Source: Rhodococcus rhodnii
GTDB taxonomy: Bacteria > Actinomycetota > Actinomycetes > Mycobacteriales > Pseudonocardiaceae
Direction of reading: 5' to 3'
Length of the DNA stretch: 64,000 bases
NCBI GenBank assembly: GCA_000720375.1
Contig: JOAA01000026.1
Coordinates: 1 to 64,000, forward strand
Shown here: in pieces, positions 35,414 to 44,202 of the stretch
How the letters are laid out: each line of letters begins with the position of its first letter
How positions within the stretch are numbered: position 1 is the first letter of the stretch
Notes under the pieces: generated by a model
Database searches by the model: none
What the model saw: only the letters and a program-made list of their open reading frames with translations
Told to the model about the DNA's origin: nothing
Position numbers and translations under genes: made by a program

Positions 35414-36379
35414 TCATCGCAGAGCGGTGGCGTTGGGTGGCGAGCCGACACCGCCGACGAGGTGGAGGGGTTTGACGGTGACCAGTGCGTCCCACCTGCC
35501 GTGGGTCCGGCTGTCGGCCACGAGATCGGTCAGGTGCCACAGTTCGCCAAGCGGTACGCCGAGTTTGGCGATCAGTTCCTGGTGCATCATGCCGGAATCC
35601 TCTGGCGCGCTGGTGAGGTACGTGTCGGCGGCGACCGGCAGGACCTCGACGGCGAACGTGTCGGTGGCCAAGAGCGCGATCTGGTTGTCCCACAGCCATT
35701 CCGGGAACTCGTGGGTCTGCCGGAAGCCGGTGGCGCGGCGAGCGTGACGGACCTCGTCGCGCACGGCGGGATCGGCGTCGAGGAACCACCCTGCCCACCC
35801 GGTGTGGACGAGCAGCAGGTCTCCTGGCCGGACCGACTCGTTCTGGGCGCGCAGGGCGCGGTCCAAGACGTCGACGTCCAGTGCCGGTCCGGACCGGTGG
35901 TCAAGCGGTGCGCCTTCGGCGGCGAGCAGTCCTTCGACGTCGATGAGCAGGCCGCGTCCGGCGATCGGTTTCTCGGCCCATCGCTGGACGCCCAGTGCGG
36001 GGTGGCCTGCGCGGATGTCCTTGTCCGGCACGGCGTTGTAGAAGCCGTGCCCGGACGCGCGGCGGTGCCGCAGACCGTCCACTTGGGACGTCGCCTGGAG
36101 GTGGAAGTCGTGCAGGACATCGTCGCGGGCCTCCGGATGAGCCGCGAACAACTCGTGGCGGGGCACGGAACGGGCTCGCGCCATCGGCGGGTCGAACGCG
36201 TCGAGGGCGTAGTCGAGGCTGAACACCGCGCCACGGGTGACCGAGGCCAGCGCACCGAGCACTTGGGCGGGGCCGGCGAAGTTGGCCATGCCCCGTTCGG
36301 GGTCCTGGTCGAAGACTCCCCAGCTGGAGCCGGGCGGGACGTGCTCACGCAGCTGCGCGTACGTGGGCACGTCAGTCAT
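35414..36379 (-). CDS. Cyclase-family hydrolase (kynurenine-formamidase-like fold)
   Basis: A 321-residue member of the cyclase/polyketide-cyclase-like metal hydrolase family (KynB fold). SLDYALDAF near the N-terminus, DGLRHRRASGHGFYN (His-rich metal region), GRGLLIDVEGLL and PGDLLLVHTGWAGWF are characteristic. The usual HxGTHxD signature is here altered to VDGLRHRR, so metal ligation may differ. ATG 36379 overlaps the stop of the small membrane-protein gene (36372). It is probably a ring-opening or amide hydrolase in a catabolic route whose substrate is brought in by the DctM-type permease. Confidence 0.85.
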   Translation of the reverse strand: MTDVPTYAQLREHVPPGSSWGVFDQDPERGMANFAGPAQVLGALASVTRGAVFSLDYALDAFDPPMARARSVPRHELFAAHPEARDDVLHDFHLQATSQVDGLRHRRASGHGFYNAVPDKDIRAGHPALGVQRWAEKPIAGRGLLIDVEGLLAAEGAPLDHRSGPALDVDVLDRALRAQNESVRPGDLLLVHTGWAGWFLDADPAVRDEVRHARRATGFRQTHEFPEWLWDNQIALLATDTFAVEVLPVAADTYLTSAPEDSGMMHQELIAKLGVPLGELWHLTDLVADSRTHGRWDALVTVKPLHLVGGVGSPPNATALR

Positions 36380-36629
36380 GGTCGGTGCCCTGCTTGCGAT
36401 AGGAGAGAGCGAAGGACAACAGCCCGGCGACCGATGCGCCGCCGAACGCGTAGGGGCCGAGGGCACTGGCCCATTGCCGGGCGGCGGTGGCGTCTCCGCC
36501 AACGAGGGTGACGATCTGCCCGACGACGATCGCCATTCCGGCGATCAGGAAGAACACCACGGTGAGGGCGAACAGGAACGTGGCGATCCGGGTCGGCGTG
36601 GCTGTCTGCTGGTTCGTCGTTGAACTCAT
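36372..36629 (-). CDS. Small two-helix membrane protein, possible transporter subunit
   Basis: An 85-residue protein with two hydrophobic segments (IATFLFALTVVFFLIAGMAI and YAFGGASVAGLLSFALSY). It lies 10 bp after the DctM-type permease and overlaps the cyclase gene, so it belongs to the same operon. It is too short for a standard DctQ subunit (about 160 residues, four helices) but may replace it. No family recognised. Confidence 0.7.
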   Translation of the reverse strand: MSSTTNQQTATPTRIATFLFALTVVFFLIAGMAIVVGQIVTLVGGDATAARQWASALGPYAFGGASVAGLLSFALSYRKQGTDHD

Positions 36630-36639
36630 GTTTCTCTCT

Positions 36640-38064
36640 TCAGACGGGAAGGGCGCCGACGGCGATGAGGACGCCGATGGCGAGGATGGGCAGGCAGTAG
36701 TACTTCAGCAGCGGCATGAAGGTCTTCACGGGGTCGACCTGCGCGATGCCCGCCGCCACGTAGATCGGTGCGCCGGACGGTGGTGAAGCGCCTTCCGTCG
36801 AGGCGAAGATCAGCACCGCGGCGGCGGCGACCGGGGCCGGAATTCCGGCGCCGACCAGGGCGGTGACGGCGACTGGACCGACCGCGGCCATGGTGGCGCT
36901 TGCGGTGAGCGGGATCGCGATGGCCACGATGATGATCCCGATCGCGATCGCCATCAGCCAGCCTGGAGCGTCCAACCCAGACAGCACGGTTTCCAGCTGA
37001 CTCGCAAGGCCGAGGTCGGCCAAGAGGTTGGACGCGCAGAAGGCGGCGACGATGGTGATGCCGATGACGCCGAAGGAAGGCGCGGCCTTGCCGATGGTGG
37101 ACCACCAGCCCGTCGCGGTGCGAGGCAGGTGTTTGCGGCCGAGGAACAGCACCAGCGCGATCATCAGCACCGGAATCCAGGTGATCAGGCTGATCACGTC
37201 CGGCATCGCGTAGGGCTGCGCGGGCAGCGTGGTGCCGTCGGCCAGCTGCACCGGTTTCTTCATGGTGTCGCTGACGCCGGAATAGGTGCCGAGCGCTTCG
37301 GCCAGCGGACCGCGCGTGAGCAACAGGGGCACCAGGATCGGCACGAACAGCAGCAACGACGTCCAGCCCGACCGCAGGCTGCGCCGCAACGGCAGCCGGT
37401 CCTCCGCGGCGATGGGTGCGATGCCGTTGCGCCGGATCAGGAACCACGCCAGCACCATCCGGTAGCCGAGGCACCACAGCCCGGCGATGGCCAACGGTTT
37501 GACGATCTCGCCGGACTGCATGATGCCCTGCGCGGTGAGCCCGCCGACCAGGATGAACATCGTGGACGAGAACGGGAAGCTCACCCCCATCCCGGCCCCG
37601 CCCGCGGCGACCGTGGCGGCCAACTCCGGCTTGACCCCGGCGCGCTTCATCCATGGCACGGTCACGGAGCCGACGGCGGCGGTGATCGCGGCGCCTACGT
37701 GGGCGATCGCGCCGAAGATGCCGCCGGCGACGGTCGCGGTGTAGACCGAGCCGCCACGCAACCGCCCGAGTACGGAGTTGAGCAGGTCGATCAGCCGATC
37801 CAGGACCGGGGTCGCGGCCAGCAGGTAGGACATGAACACGAACGCCAGCCCGGCGAAGGTGACCTCCTCCTGCATGGCGTCAATCACGGCCTCCTCGATG
37901 GCCGTCCACGCCGATCCACCGTCCTCGGTGCCGCCGATCAGCGCGAACGCGCATACTGCGAGGAATCCGAGGATCATGGCCTCGCCGATGTTGCGCTTGA
38001 CCACCGCGTTCCACAGGATGATCACCGCGACGAAGGCGACCAGCGCCCATACGCCGATCATCAC
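36640..38064 (-). CDS. DctM-type large permease (TRAP-like transporter)
   Basis: A 474-residue membrane protein with about 12 helices, resembling the TRAP/DctM large-permease superfamily. It has FVFMSYLLAATPVLDRLIDL, GAIAHVGAAITAAVGSVTVP, AAGGAGMGVSFPFSSTMFIL and late ASTEGASPPSGAPIYVAAGI (the P-S-G substrate-path motif). The GTG at 38064 overlaps the stop of the fusion enzyme gene (38061). No DctP binding protein or normal DctQ is present. It probably imports an organic acid used by the operon enzymes. Confidence 0.85.
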   Translation of the reverse strand: MMIGVWALVAFVAVIILWNAVVKRNIGEAMILGFLAVCAFALIGGTEDGGSAWTAIEEAVIDAMQEEVTFAGLAFVFMSYLLAATPVLDRLIDLLNSVLGRLRGGSVYTATVAGGIFGAIAHVGAAITAAVGSVTVPWMKRAGVKPELAATVAAGGAGMGVSFPFSSTMFILVGGLTAQGIMQSGEIVKPLAIAGLWCLGYRMVLAWFLIRRNGIAPIAAEDRLPLRRSLRSGWTSLLLFVPILVPLLLTRGPLAEALGTYSGVSDTMKKPVQLADGTTLPAQPYAMPDVISLITWIPVLMIALVLFLGRKHLPRTATGWWSTIGKAAPSFGVIGITIVAAFCASNLLADLGLASQLETVLSGLDAPGWLMAIAIGIIIVAIAIPLTASATMAAVGPVAVTALVGAGIPAPVAAAAVLIFASTEGASPPSGAPIYVAAGIAQVDPVKTFMPLLKYYCLPILAIGVLIAVGALPV

Positions 38065-39407
38065 GCGTTCCCGGCGAGGATCGCGGCGCGGCGGCGCGCC
38101 TCGTCGGCCGCTACCGCCCGACCGCCCTGCAGACTGGCGGCCGCCTCGGCAGCCGGGATCACGATGACCCCGTCGTCGTCACCGACGATCACATCGCCCG
38201 GCTGGACGACCACTCCGCCGACCGCGATGGGGACGTCCACCTTGCCGGGACCGTTCTTGTACGGCCCAGCCGCGCAGGCCGCACGCGCCCACGCCGGAAA
38301 CCCGATCTTCTCCAGTTCGGCGACGTCACGCACCGCCCCGTCGATCACGATGCCGAGAACGCCGCGGCGCTTGGCGCGTTCGGCCATCAGCTCACCCAGC
38401 AGCGCCCTGCTGGTGTCGCCGCCGCCGTTGACGACGAGCACGTCGCCGGGCCGTGCGGACGCGATCGCCCGGTGCACGGCCAGGTTGTCGCCGCGTGGCA
38501 CCCAGACGGTGCGTGCACGTCCAGCCACTTGAGCGCCCTTCCACATCGCGTGCACGCCGCCGTCCAGCATGCCCATACGGTCACGCGCGTCCCCGATGTT
38601 CGCCACGGCAAGTCCCGTGAACTCTGCCAGTAAGTCCTCAGTGGACGCGAGAGCGGCATCCGCCCACCCGCGATGCACCTCCGCAGTGGCCCGTGCCATC
38701 ACCGGCCGCACACCGAGCGAGTCCAGCAGCGCCGCCGCCGCATCCACCTCACCGGCGCGGCGAGCGGCGTGCTTGAACGTGCCGTCGTGCAGCCGGTCCA
38801 GTGCCGCCTGCCCGCCGGAAAGTTCGCCCGCGATCTGGTCGCGTACCCACTGTTCGGCGCTGGCCGCACGCCCCGCCATGGCCGATTCCACGATCAGCGC
38901 GCCCAACCCCTTCATGAAGGTGCTGCGCAACAGCTTCCGCCCCGAGGCCGCGCCGGGCGCGCCGCCGATGTCGTCGACCCGCGCGCCCAGTCCTATGAAG
39001 ACTTCGGCTACCTGAGCGGAGCCATGGCCGCTGATGATCACGGCCGTGGCGGCGCCACAGGTCGGCACCGAACCGATCACGGCCACATCCGCGAACCGGG
39101 TTTCCCCGACCAGACCCGCGATCGTGCGCTTCACCTCGGGCGCGGTCGCGTTCATGTCCGCGTACACCGCCGCAGGTGTCAGGAACGGGGCAACCGAACC
39201 GGCGGCATCCTCCGCCGCTGCGCCGCCGACCAGGCTCAACACCACGTCAGCGCCCAGCACCGCGGTCTCCGGCGTGCTGGCTCGCTCCACTCCGGCAGGG
39301 GTCCCGCTCTCCGCGGGGTCGTACCCCACCACAGCCCAGCCCCGTTCGGCCAGGCCAGCCGCATAGAGCGTCCCGGCTTCGCCAAGCCCCAACACCGCCG
39401 CCCGCAT
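38061..39407 (-). CDS. Fusion enzyme: 6PGDH/HIBADH-like dehydrogenase plus RraA-like aldolase domain
   Basis: A 448-residue two-domain protein (ATG 39407, GGAGG upstream). Residues 1-~270 are an NAD(P)-dependent beta-hydroxyacid dehydrogenase: Rossmann motif VLGLGEAGTLYA at the start, GSVPTCGAATAVIISGHG, the catalytic-Lys helix GRKLLRSTFMKGLGALIVES, and a DUF1932-like helical part. Residues ~290-440 are an RraA/HMG-aldolase-like domain: RPGDVLVVNGGGDTSRALLG, RRGVLGIVIDGAVRDV and PGDVIVGDDDGVIVIP. Joining oxidation of a hydroxyacid with C-C cleavage or decarboxylation of the resulting oxoacid in one chain is unusual. It is the first gene of the operon, and an IclR-like site lies 19 bp upstream. 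Confidence 0.88.
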   Translation of the reverse strand: MRAAVLGLGEAGTLYAAGLAERGWAVVGYDPAESGTPAGVERASTPETAVLGADVVLSLVGGAAAEDAAGSVAPFLTPAAVYADMNATAPEVKRTIAGLVGETRFADVAVIGSVPTCGAATAVIISGHGSAQVAEVFIGLGARVDDIGGAPGAASGRKLLRSTFMKGLGALIVESAMAGRAASAEQWVRDQIAGELSGGQAALDRLHDGTFKHAARRAGEVDAAAALLDSLGVRPVMARATAEVHRGWADAALASTEDLLAEFTGLAVANIGDARDRMGMLDGGVHAMWKGAQVAGRARTVWVPRGDNLAVHRAIASARPGDVLVVNGGGDTSRALLGELMAERAKRRGVLGIVIDGAVRDVAELEKIGFPAWARAACAAGPYKNGPGKVDVPIAVGGVVVQPGDVIVGDDDGVIVIPAAEAAASLQGGRAVAADEARRRAAILAGNA

Positions 39408-39425
39408 GCAGCCTCCTCGCAGATC

Positions 39426-39440
39426 TTCCACACAGTGGTA
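39426..39440. promoter_or_regulatory. IclR operator candidate, copy 2
   Basis: TTCCAC-ACA-GTGGTA, identical over 15 bases to 35395-35409, in front of the first operon gene. A further half-site-like GTGTGGAGAG follows at about 39453. The next ~200 bp to the terminator at 39652 contain no gene I can support. Confidence 0.7.
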
Positions 39441-39651
39441 AGTACTCTCGTTGTGTGGAGAGTATTGCCATACGGTGAGACTCGCGTCAATGGCGGACTG
39501 GCGTTCGGCCCAGCAGCACGGCCGCCGGGGACTTCGGCATGGACCCCCGATGGCGGCAGGTCGGTGCGGTGTCGAACGCCGATGCCCGGCAGGTCTGCGT
39601 CAGCGCCGGGCGTCTCTTGGATCTGCGGTGGGGTGAAATTGACATGCGAAT

Positions 39652-39690
39652 AGGGCGGACGAGCTGAATCTTTCTCGGCTCGTCCGCCCT
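39652..39690. terminator. Perfect 13-bp stem-loop terminator
   Basis: AGGGCGGACGAGC (39652-39664) pairs with GCTCGTCCGCCCT (39678-39690) over a 13-base loop. It lies 29 bp beyond the stop of the minus-strand secreted-protein gene and probably ends that transcript. Confidence 0.75.
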
Positions 39691-39719
39691 GGGTGATCAG
39701 CGCGTTTGAATTCTTGCGA

Positions 39720-40061
39720 TCAGCAGATGATGTAGATCCGGTCCCATCCGAAGGGCGTCGCCTGGCGTGTGAACTGGTCGCTGTTCAACGTCCACACGTG
39801 GCGGCCCCGTTCGAACATCTGCCCATCCTGTCCGTATCCATACCATTGGTAGGACCCGTGGTGGATGATGTCGTGCGAATGGCAGCTGGAGATCACCTGT
39901 GGCTCACCGGAGAATTCCGGCCCCGGAAAGGCCAAGAATTTCGAAGTTCCCGGGATGGCGGATTTGGGTGCGGTCGGCACGGACGCGGCCGGGGATGTGA
40001 TGGCAAGCGTTGTCGTGATGGCGATCGCTCCAATCACCACCGTGGCACGAGACTTCCTCAT
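39720..40061 (-). CDS. Small secreted protein, possibly crystallin/inhibitor-like
   Basis: A 113-residue precursor from ATG 40061, with AAAGGAG well placed upstream. The signal peptide (RKSRATVVIGAIAITTTLAI through SPAASV) gives a mature protein of ~80 residues with two Cys, one at the very C-terminus. FLAFPGPEFSGEPQVISS and a Tyr/Trp-rich centre recall secreted beta/gamma-crystallin-like or I36-type inhibitor proteins. The resemblance is loose. It is a single-gene unit with its own terminator. The 280 bp to the next gene contain nothing recognised. Confidence 0.6.
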   Translation of the reverse strand: MRKSRATVVIGAIAITTTLAITSPAASVPTAPKSAIPGTSKFLAFPGPEFSGEPQVISSCHSHDIIHHGSYQWYGYGQDGQMFERGRHVWTLNSDQFTRQATPFGWDRIYIIC

Positions 40062-40341
40062 CGTCTGCTCCTTTCGAAAAGGTCTGACACACGCGATCAC
40101 CGCGGACGCTGGTGATCACAAACAGGTGCGGCGACAAAACCCCCCATGTGGCATGGCAAGTGGACTGTTCAGCGCCCATGGCCTGGCAATGGCCAGACGA
40201 ACGGTGAACAATCCGGGGTCGACGTGGGCCACTGCGGCACCGGGCTTCCCCCTCGGCTCTTTCGTAGTGCATGTGAGTTGTTTTGGATCGGCGGTCGGGC
40301 ACTGAAAAACAGGTTCTGAACAACGAGGGATGTGTAGTGGA

Positions 40342-43300
40342 ATGCCTCGTCCGGAGCGCCCATTGGAGGCGGGGGACGGACCAGTTGTGCGGTTCGCGGA
40401 GGAATTGCGCACTTTGCGGGAGAAAGCGGGTCATCCGACGTATCGGGAGCTCGCCAGGCGGACGCATTATTCGGTGACGAGCCTTTCCACCGCCGCGGAC
40501 GGCCGTAAGCTGCCGACCCTGGCCGTGACCATGGCGTACGTGCGGGCCTGTGGAGGGGATACCGCTGCGTGGGAACGGCGTTGGCACAGCGTCGCCGCTG
40601 AACTCGCCGCGAACACGCCAGCGACCGAGCCGCTTGATGGGAGTCCGCCGCCGTATCTGGGGTTGGCGGCGTTCCAGCCTGAGGACGCGGATCGCTTCTT
40701 CGGTCGTGAGCGCCTGGTTGACGAGCTGACAGCCAGGTTGTCGCAAGAACGCTGGGTGGCGGTTTTCGGCGCGTCGGGGACGGGGAAATCCTCGCTGCTT
40801 CGGGCCGGCCTCATACCGCGGTTACGGACCGAACGACCGGCTTCGCTCGTGCTGCTGTTCACCCCGGGATCACACCCGCTGAAGGAACTCGCTGGTCTGG
40901 CCGAGCACCCGGAAGCGGCCGAAGTGGTGCTGGTGGTGGACCAGTTCGAGGAGATCTTCACCCTGTGCCGCGATCACGAAGAACGCACCCGGTTCCTCGA
41001 CGAGTTGGTCGCCGCCGTGACGGCGGAGGACAGTCGCTGCCGTGTCGTGTTGGGTGTGCGCGCGGACTTCTACGCGCAGTGCACTCGCCACGCGGCTTTG
41101 CTTGACGTACTGCGTTCCGCACTGGTGGTGGGGCCGATGACGCCCGACGAGTTGCGCCAAGCGATCCTCTGCCCTGCCGTCCGCGCCGATTGCACGGTCG
41201 AAGCCGCGCTGCTCGCCACATTGGTGGCTCAGGTCAACGGGCAGGCGGGAGTGTTGCCCTTGCTGTCCCACGCCTTGTTGGAAACGTGGCGACGCCGGCG
41301 CGGCAACACGTTGACGTTGGCCGGACTTCACGCGACCGGGGGCATCGACGGCGCGGTGGCGAACACTGCCGAATCCGTCTACACCACGCTCGATCCCCGC
41401 CAACGGATGCTGGCCAAACGCCTGTTTCTGCGACTGACCGCGCTGGGTGAAGGCACCGAGGACACCAAACGCCGTGTCGCGCGGACCGAACTCGATCTCG
41501 GCGATTCGGATGTGGACACCGTTCTCGAACGCCTGACCGGCGCTCGGCTACTCGCACTCGACCGGGACAGCGTCGAGATCACGCACGAAGCTCTCATCCG
41601 CTCATGGCCCCGGCTGCGGGACTGGCTCACCGAAGACCGGGAAAGCCTGCGCGTCCACCGCCACCTCACCGACGCCGCCGCCGAGTGGGAAGCCCACGAT
41701 CACGATCCCGGGGCGCTCTATCGCGGTGCACGACTCGCCCTTGCCCGGGACCTGCCGAAAGATGTGCTCAGTGCACGGGAACGGGAGTTCCTCGATGCCA
41801 GCATGTCCGCGCAGGCCGCTGAACAGGCCACGGCCCACCGTCGTACTCGTCGGTTGCGGCAACTTGTGGCGCTGCTGAGCGCATTGCTGGTGCTCGCCGG
41901 GACAGCGACCGTTTTCGCCGTCCGCGCCGAGCGACGGGCCAGTGAACAACGCAATATCGCCTTGTCGCAAAAGGTCGCCAGCCAAGCCGCGGTGCTGCGA
42001 GCCAACAATCCGGCGATGGCCGCCCAGCTCAGCCTGGCTGCCTATCGTCTCAGCCCCACCACCGAAGCTCGCAGCAGCCTGCTGAGCACCTCCGGCGCCC
42101 CGCATGCCACCCAGCTGACCGATTACGGCGACAACGTCAACGCGGTGGTCTTCAGTGCCGATGGGCGAACCTTGGTCACCGCCAGCCGGGATCGCACGGT
42201 CCGGCTGTGGGATCTCAGCCGGCCCAACCATCCCAGCGAACTCGGGTCGATCACCAGCCATAGCGACAATGTCAACGCGGTCGCTCTCACCGGGAGCGTT
42301 CTGGCCACCGCGAGTTGGGATCACACCGTCGGGCTCTGGGATATCAGCCAGCCACGCCAGCCCGTCGCCCTCGCCACCATCACCAGCCACGCCGACAGCG
42401 TGAACACCGTCGCGTTCAGTCCACAAGGGAACGTTCTGGCGACCGCGAGCAAAGACCGTACTGTCAAGCTCTGGGACATCAGCGACCCGCGCCAACCGCG
42501 TAACCTGAGCAGTCTTCCGCACAACGACAGCGTTATCTCGCTCGCGTTCAAGGGCGACGGCAGTGTCCTGGCTACTGCCAGCTGGGATCGCATCGCTCAG
42601 CTGTGGGACGTCGCCGACCCGCAGCGTCCTGCGCCTTCGCAGACGCTGACCGGCCATACCGCCGCCGTTTCCTCGGTAGCGTTCAGCGGTGACGGACGCG
42701 TCCTCGCTACCGCCAGCTTGGATCGTACGGTTCGGCTTTGGGACGTCACGGATCCACGCCATGCGGGTGTCCTGACGACGATCACCAACCATGCCGACAG
42801 TGCCCGTTCGGCGGTATTCAGTCCTGACAGTCAAACGCTCGCCACCGCCAGCGCTGACCGCACGGTTCTGCTCTGGGACGTCACGGATCCGCGTCATCCG
42901 AAGAAGCTCAATACCCTCGCCGGTCCGACCAATACCGTTGTTGCCTTGGCTTTCAGCCCCGACGGGCGCACCCTCGCCACCGCGAACGACGACCACACGG
43001 CCTGGTTGTGGGATCTGCCCGGGCCCGTACTGGCCGGGCACACCGACGCCGTCTGCGAAGTGAGCTTCAGCCCGGATGGGCGCACCCTGGCCACCGCCGG
43101 CTGGGATCGCACCGTGCGGCTCTGGGATGTCACCGATCCGCACCACGCCAGGGAACGAGCCACTCTCGCCCGCCACACCGATTCCGTGTGCGAGGTGAAC
43201 TTCAGCCCGGACGGACGCACCCTCGCCACCGCCAGTTACGACCGCACCGCAAGGCTTTGGGACGTCACCAATCCCGACGATCCCGAGGCGCTGGCGACCA

Positions 43301-44049
43301 TCGACGGCCACACCGACCACGTCAATTCGGTGGCATTCAGTCCGGACGGGCACACCTTGGTCACCGCCAGCCTTGACGCCACGACCCGCCTGTGGGACAT
43401 CGCCGACCTACGTCAGCCCCGCAACCTGAGCACGCTACGTCCCACCCACACCAACGGCGAGAACGCCGGCGTGAACTCGGTTGCTTTCAGCCCCGACGGC
43501 CGCACACTGGCCACCGCCAGCTGGGATCGCACTGTCCGGCTCTGGGACCTCACCGGCGACCCCGGCGAACCACCCATCCTGTCCGGCCACACCGACGGCG
43601 TGAACTCGGTGGCGTTCAGTCCCGATGGGCGGACGCTGGCCACCGCGAGCTTCGACCGGACCGTCCGGCTCTGGGACCTCGCCGATCACCATCCCATTCA
43701 GCCCCGCACTCTGACCCGGCACAACGACAGCCTCTACTCGGTGGCGTTCAGTCCCGACGGGCGCACGCTGGCCACAGCCAGCTTCGACCGCACCATCCGA
43801 CTTTGGGAGCTCGCCAACCCCGGTGAGCCGGTCATCCTGTCCGGTCACACCGACGCCACGTACTCGGTCGCGTTCAGCCCCGACGGCCACACACTCGCCA
43901 CTGCCAGCAAAGATCACACAGCGCGCCTGTGGAACGACAGTCCTGAACTCGTCGCCGCCCGGATCTGCGACACCACGACCCCCATCGCCCAACCTGAGTG
44001 GAGTCAGTACCTCCCAGACCTTTCCTACCAACCACCCTGTCAACGGTAG
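40342..44049 (+). CDS. XRE-HTH / STAND ATPase / 14-repeat WD40 protein
   Basis: A 1235-residue signalling protein (ATG 40342; ATG 40330 possible). Residues ~12-70 resemble a helix-turn-helix (TYRELARRTHYSVTSLSTAA). The nSTAND1-type ATPase spans ~105-490: PYLGLAAFQPEDADRFFGRE, Walker A FGASGTGKSSLLR (~142) and Walker B VLVVDQFEEIFT (~200). One membrane helix (LVALLSALLVLAGTATVFAV) lies near 510-530. The C-terminus (~593-1220) carries 14 WD40 repeats of the form VAFSPDGRTLATASxDRTVR, enough for two seven-bladed propellers. Such proteins are common in actinomycetes. Proposed roles are conflict or signalling hubs, and no specific target is visible. Confidence 0.92.
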   Translation: MPRPERPLEAGDGPVVRFAEELRTLREKAGHPTYRELARRTHYSVTSLSTAADGRKLPTLAVTMAYVRACGGDTAAWERRWHSVAAELAANTPATEPLDGSPPPYLGLAAFQPEDADRFFGRERLVDELTARLSQERWVAVFGASGTGKSSLLRAGLIPRLRTERPASLVLLFTPGSHPLKELAGLAEHPEAAEVVLVVDQFEEIFTLCRDHEERTRFLDELVAAVTAEDSRCRVVLGVRADFYAQCTRHAALLDVLRSALVVGPMTPDELRQAILCPAVRADCTVEAALLATLVAQVNGQAGVLPLLSHALLETWRRRRGNTLTLAGLHATGGIDGAVANTAESVYTTLDPRQRMLAKRLFLRLTALGEGTEDTKRRVARTELDLGDSDVDTVLERLTGARLLALDRDSVEITHEALIRSWPRLRDWLTEDRESLRVHRHLTDAAAEWEAHDHDPGALYRGARLALARDLPKDVLSAREREFLDASMSAQAAEQATAHRRTRRLRQLVALLSALLVLAGTATVFAVRAERRASEQRNIALSQKVASQAAVLRANNPAMAAQLSLAAYRLSPTTEARSSLLSTSGAPHATQLTDYGDNVNAVVFSADGRTLVTASRDRTVRLWDLSRPNHPSELGSITSHSDNVNAVALTGSVLATASWDHTVGLWDISQPRQPVALATITSHADSVNTVAFSPQGNVLATASKDRTVKLWDISDPRQPRNLSSLPHNDSVISLAFKGDGSVLATASWDRIAQLWDVADPQRPAPSQTLTGHTAAVSSVAFSGDGRVLATASLDRTVRLWDVTDPRHAGVLTTITNHADSARSAVFSPDSQTLATASADRTVLLWDVTDPRHPKKLNTLAGPTNTVVALAFSPDGRTLATANDDHTAWLWDLPGPVLAGHTDAVCEVSFSPDGRTLATAGWDRTVRLWDVTDPHHARERATLARHTDSVCEVNFSPDGRTLATASYDRTARLWDVTNPDDPEALATIDGHTDHVNSVAFSPDGHTLVTASLDATTRLWDIADLRQPRNLSTLRPTHTNGENAGVNSVAFSPDGRTLATASWDRTVRLWDLTGDPGEPPILSGHTDGVNSVAFSPDGRTLATASFDRTVRLWDLADHHPIQPRTLTRHNDSLYSVAFSPDGRTLATASFDRTIRLWELANPGEPVILSGHTDATYSVAFSPDGHTLATASKDHTARLWNDSPELVAARICDTTTPIAQPEWSQYLPDLSYQPPCQR

Positions 44050-44202
44050 TCGGACGGGGAAAACCCCTATATGTCCACAATAGACTGTCATCCGGTGTCC
44101 GATAGCATGATCGTGATCGTGTTCGGAAGCACCCGAGTGGGGCAGCCGAGAATGCCCAGAAGGGTCTGATTCATTCCAGCGCAACCCCCTTATGGTGGGA
44201 TC

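Noticed and set aside
42120..43930. Regular ~130-bp DNA repeats that could suggest a tandem or CRISPR-like array
   Set aside because: They are the coding repeats of the WD40 propellers: period of about 43 codons, in frame, no spacers.
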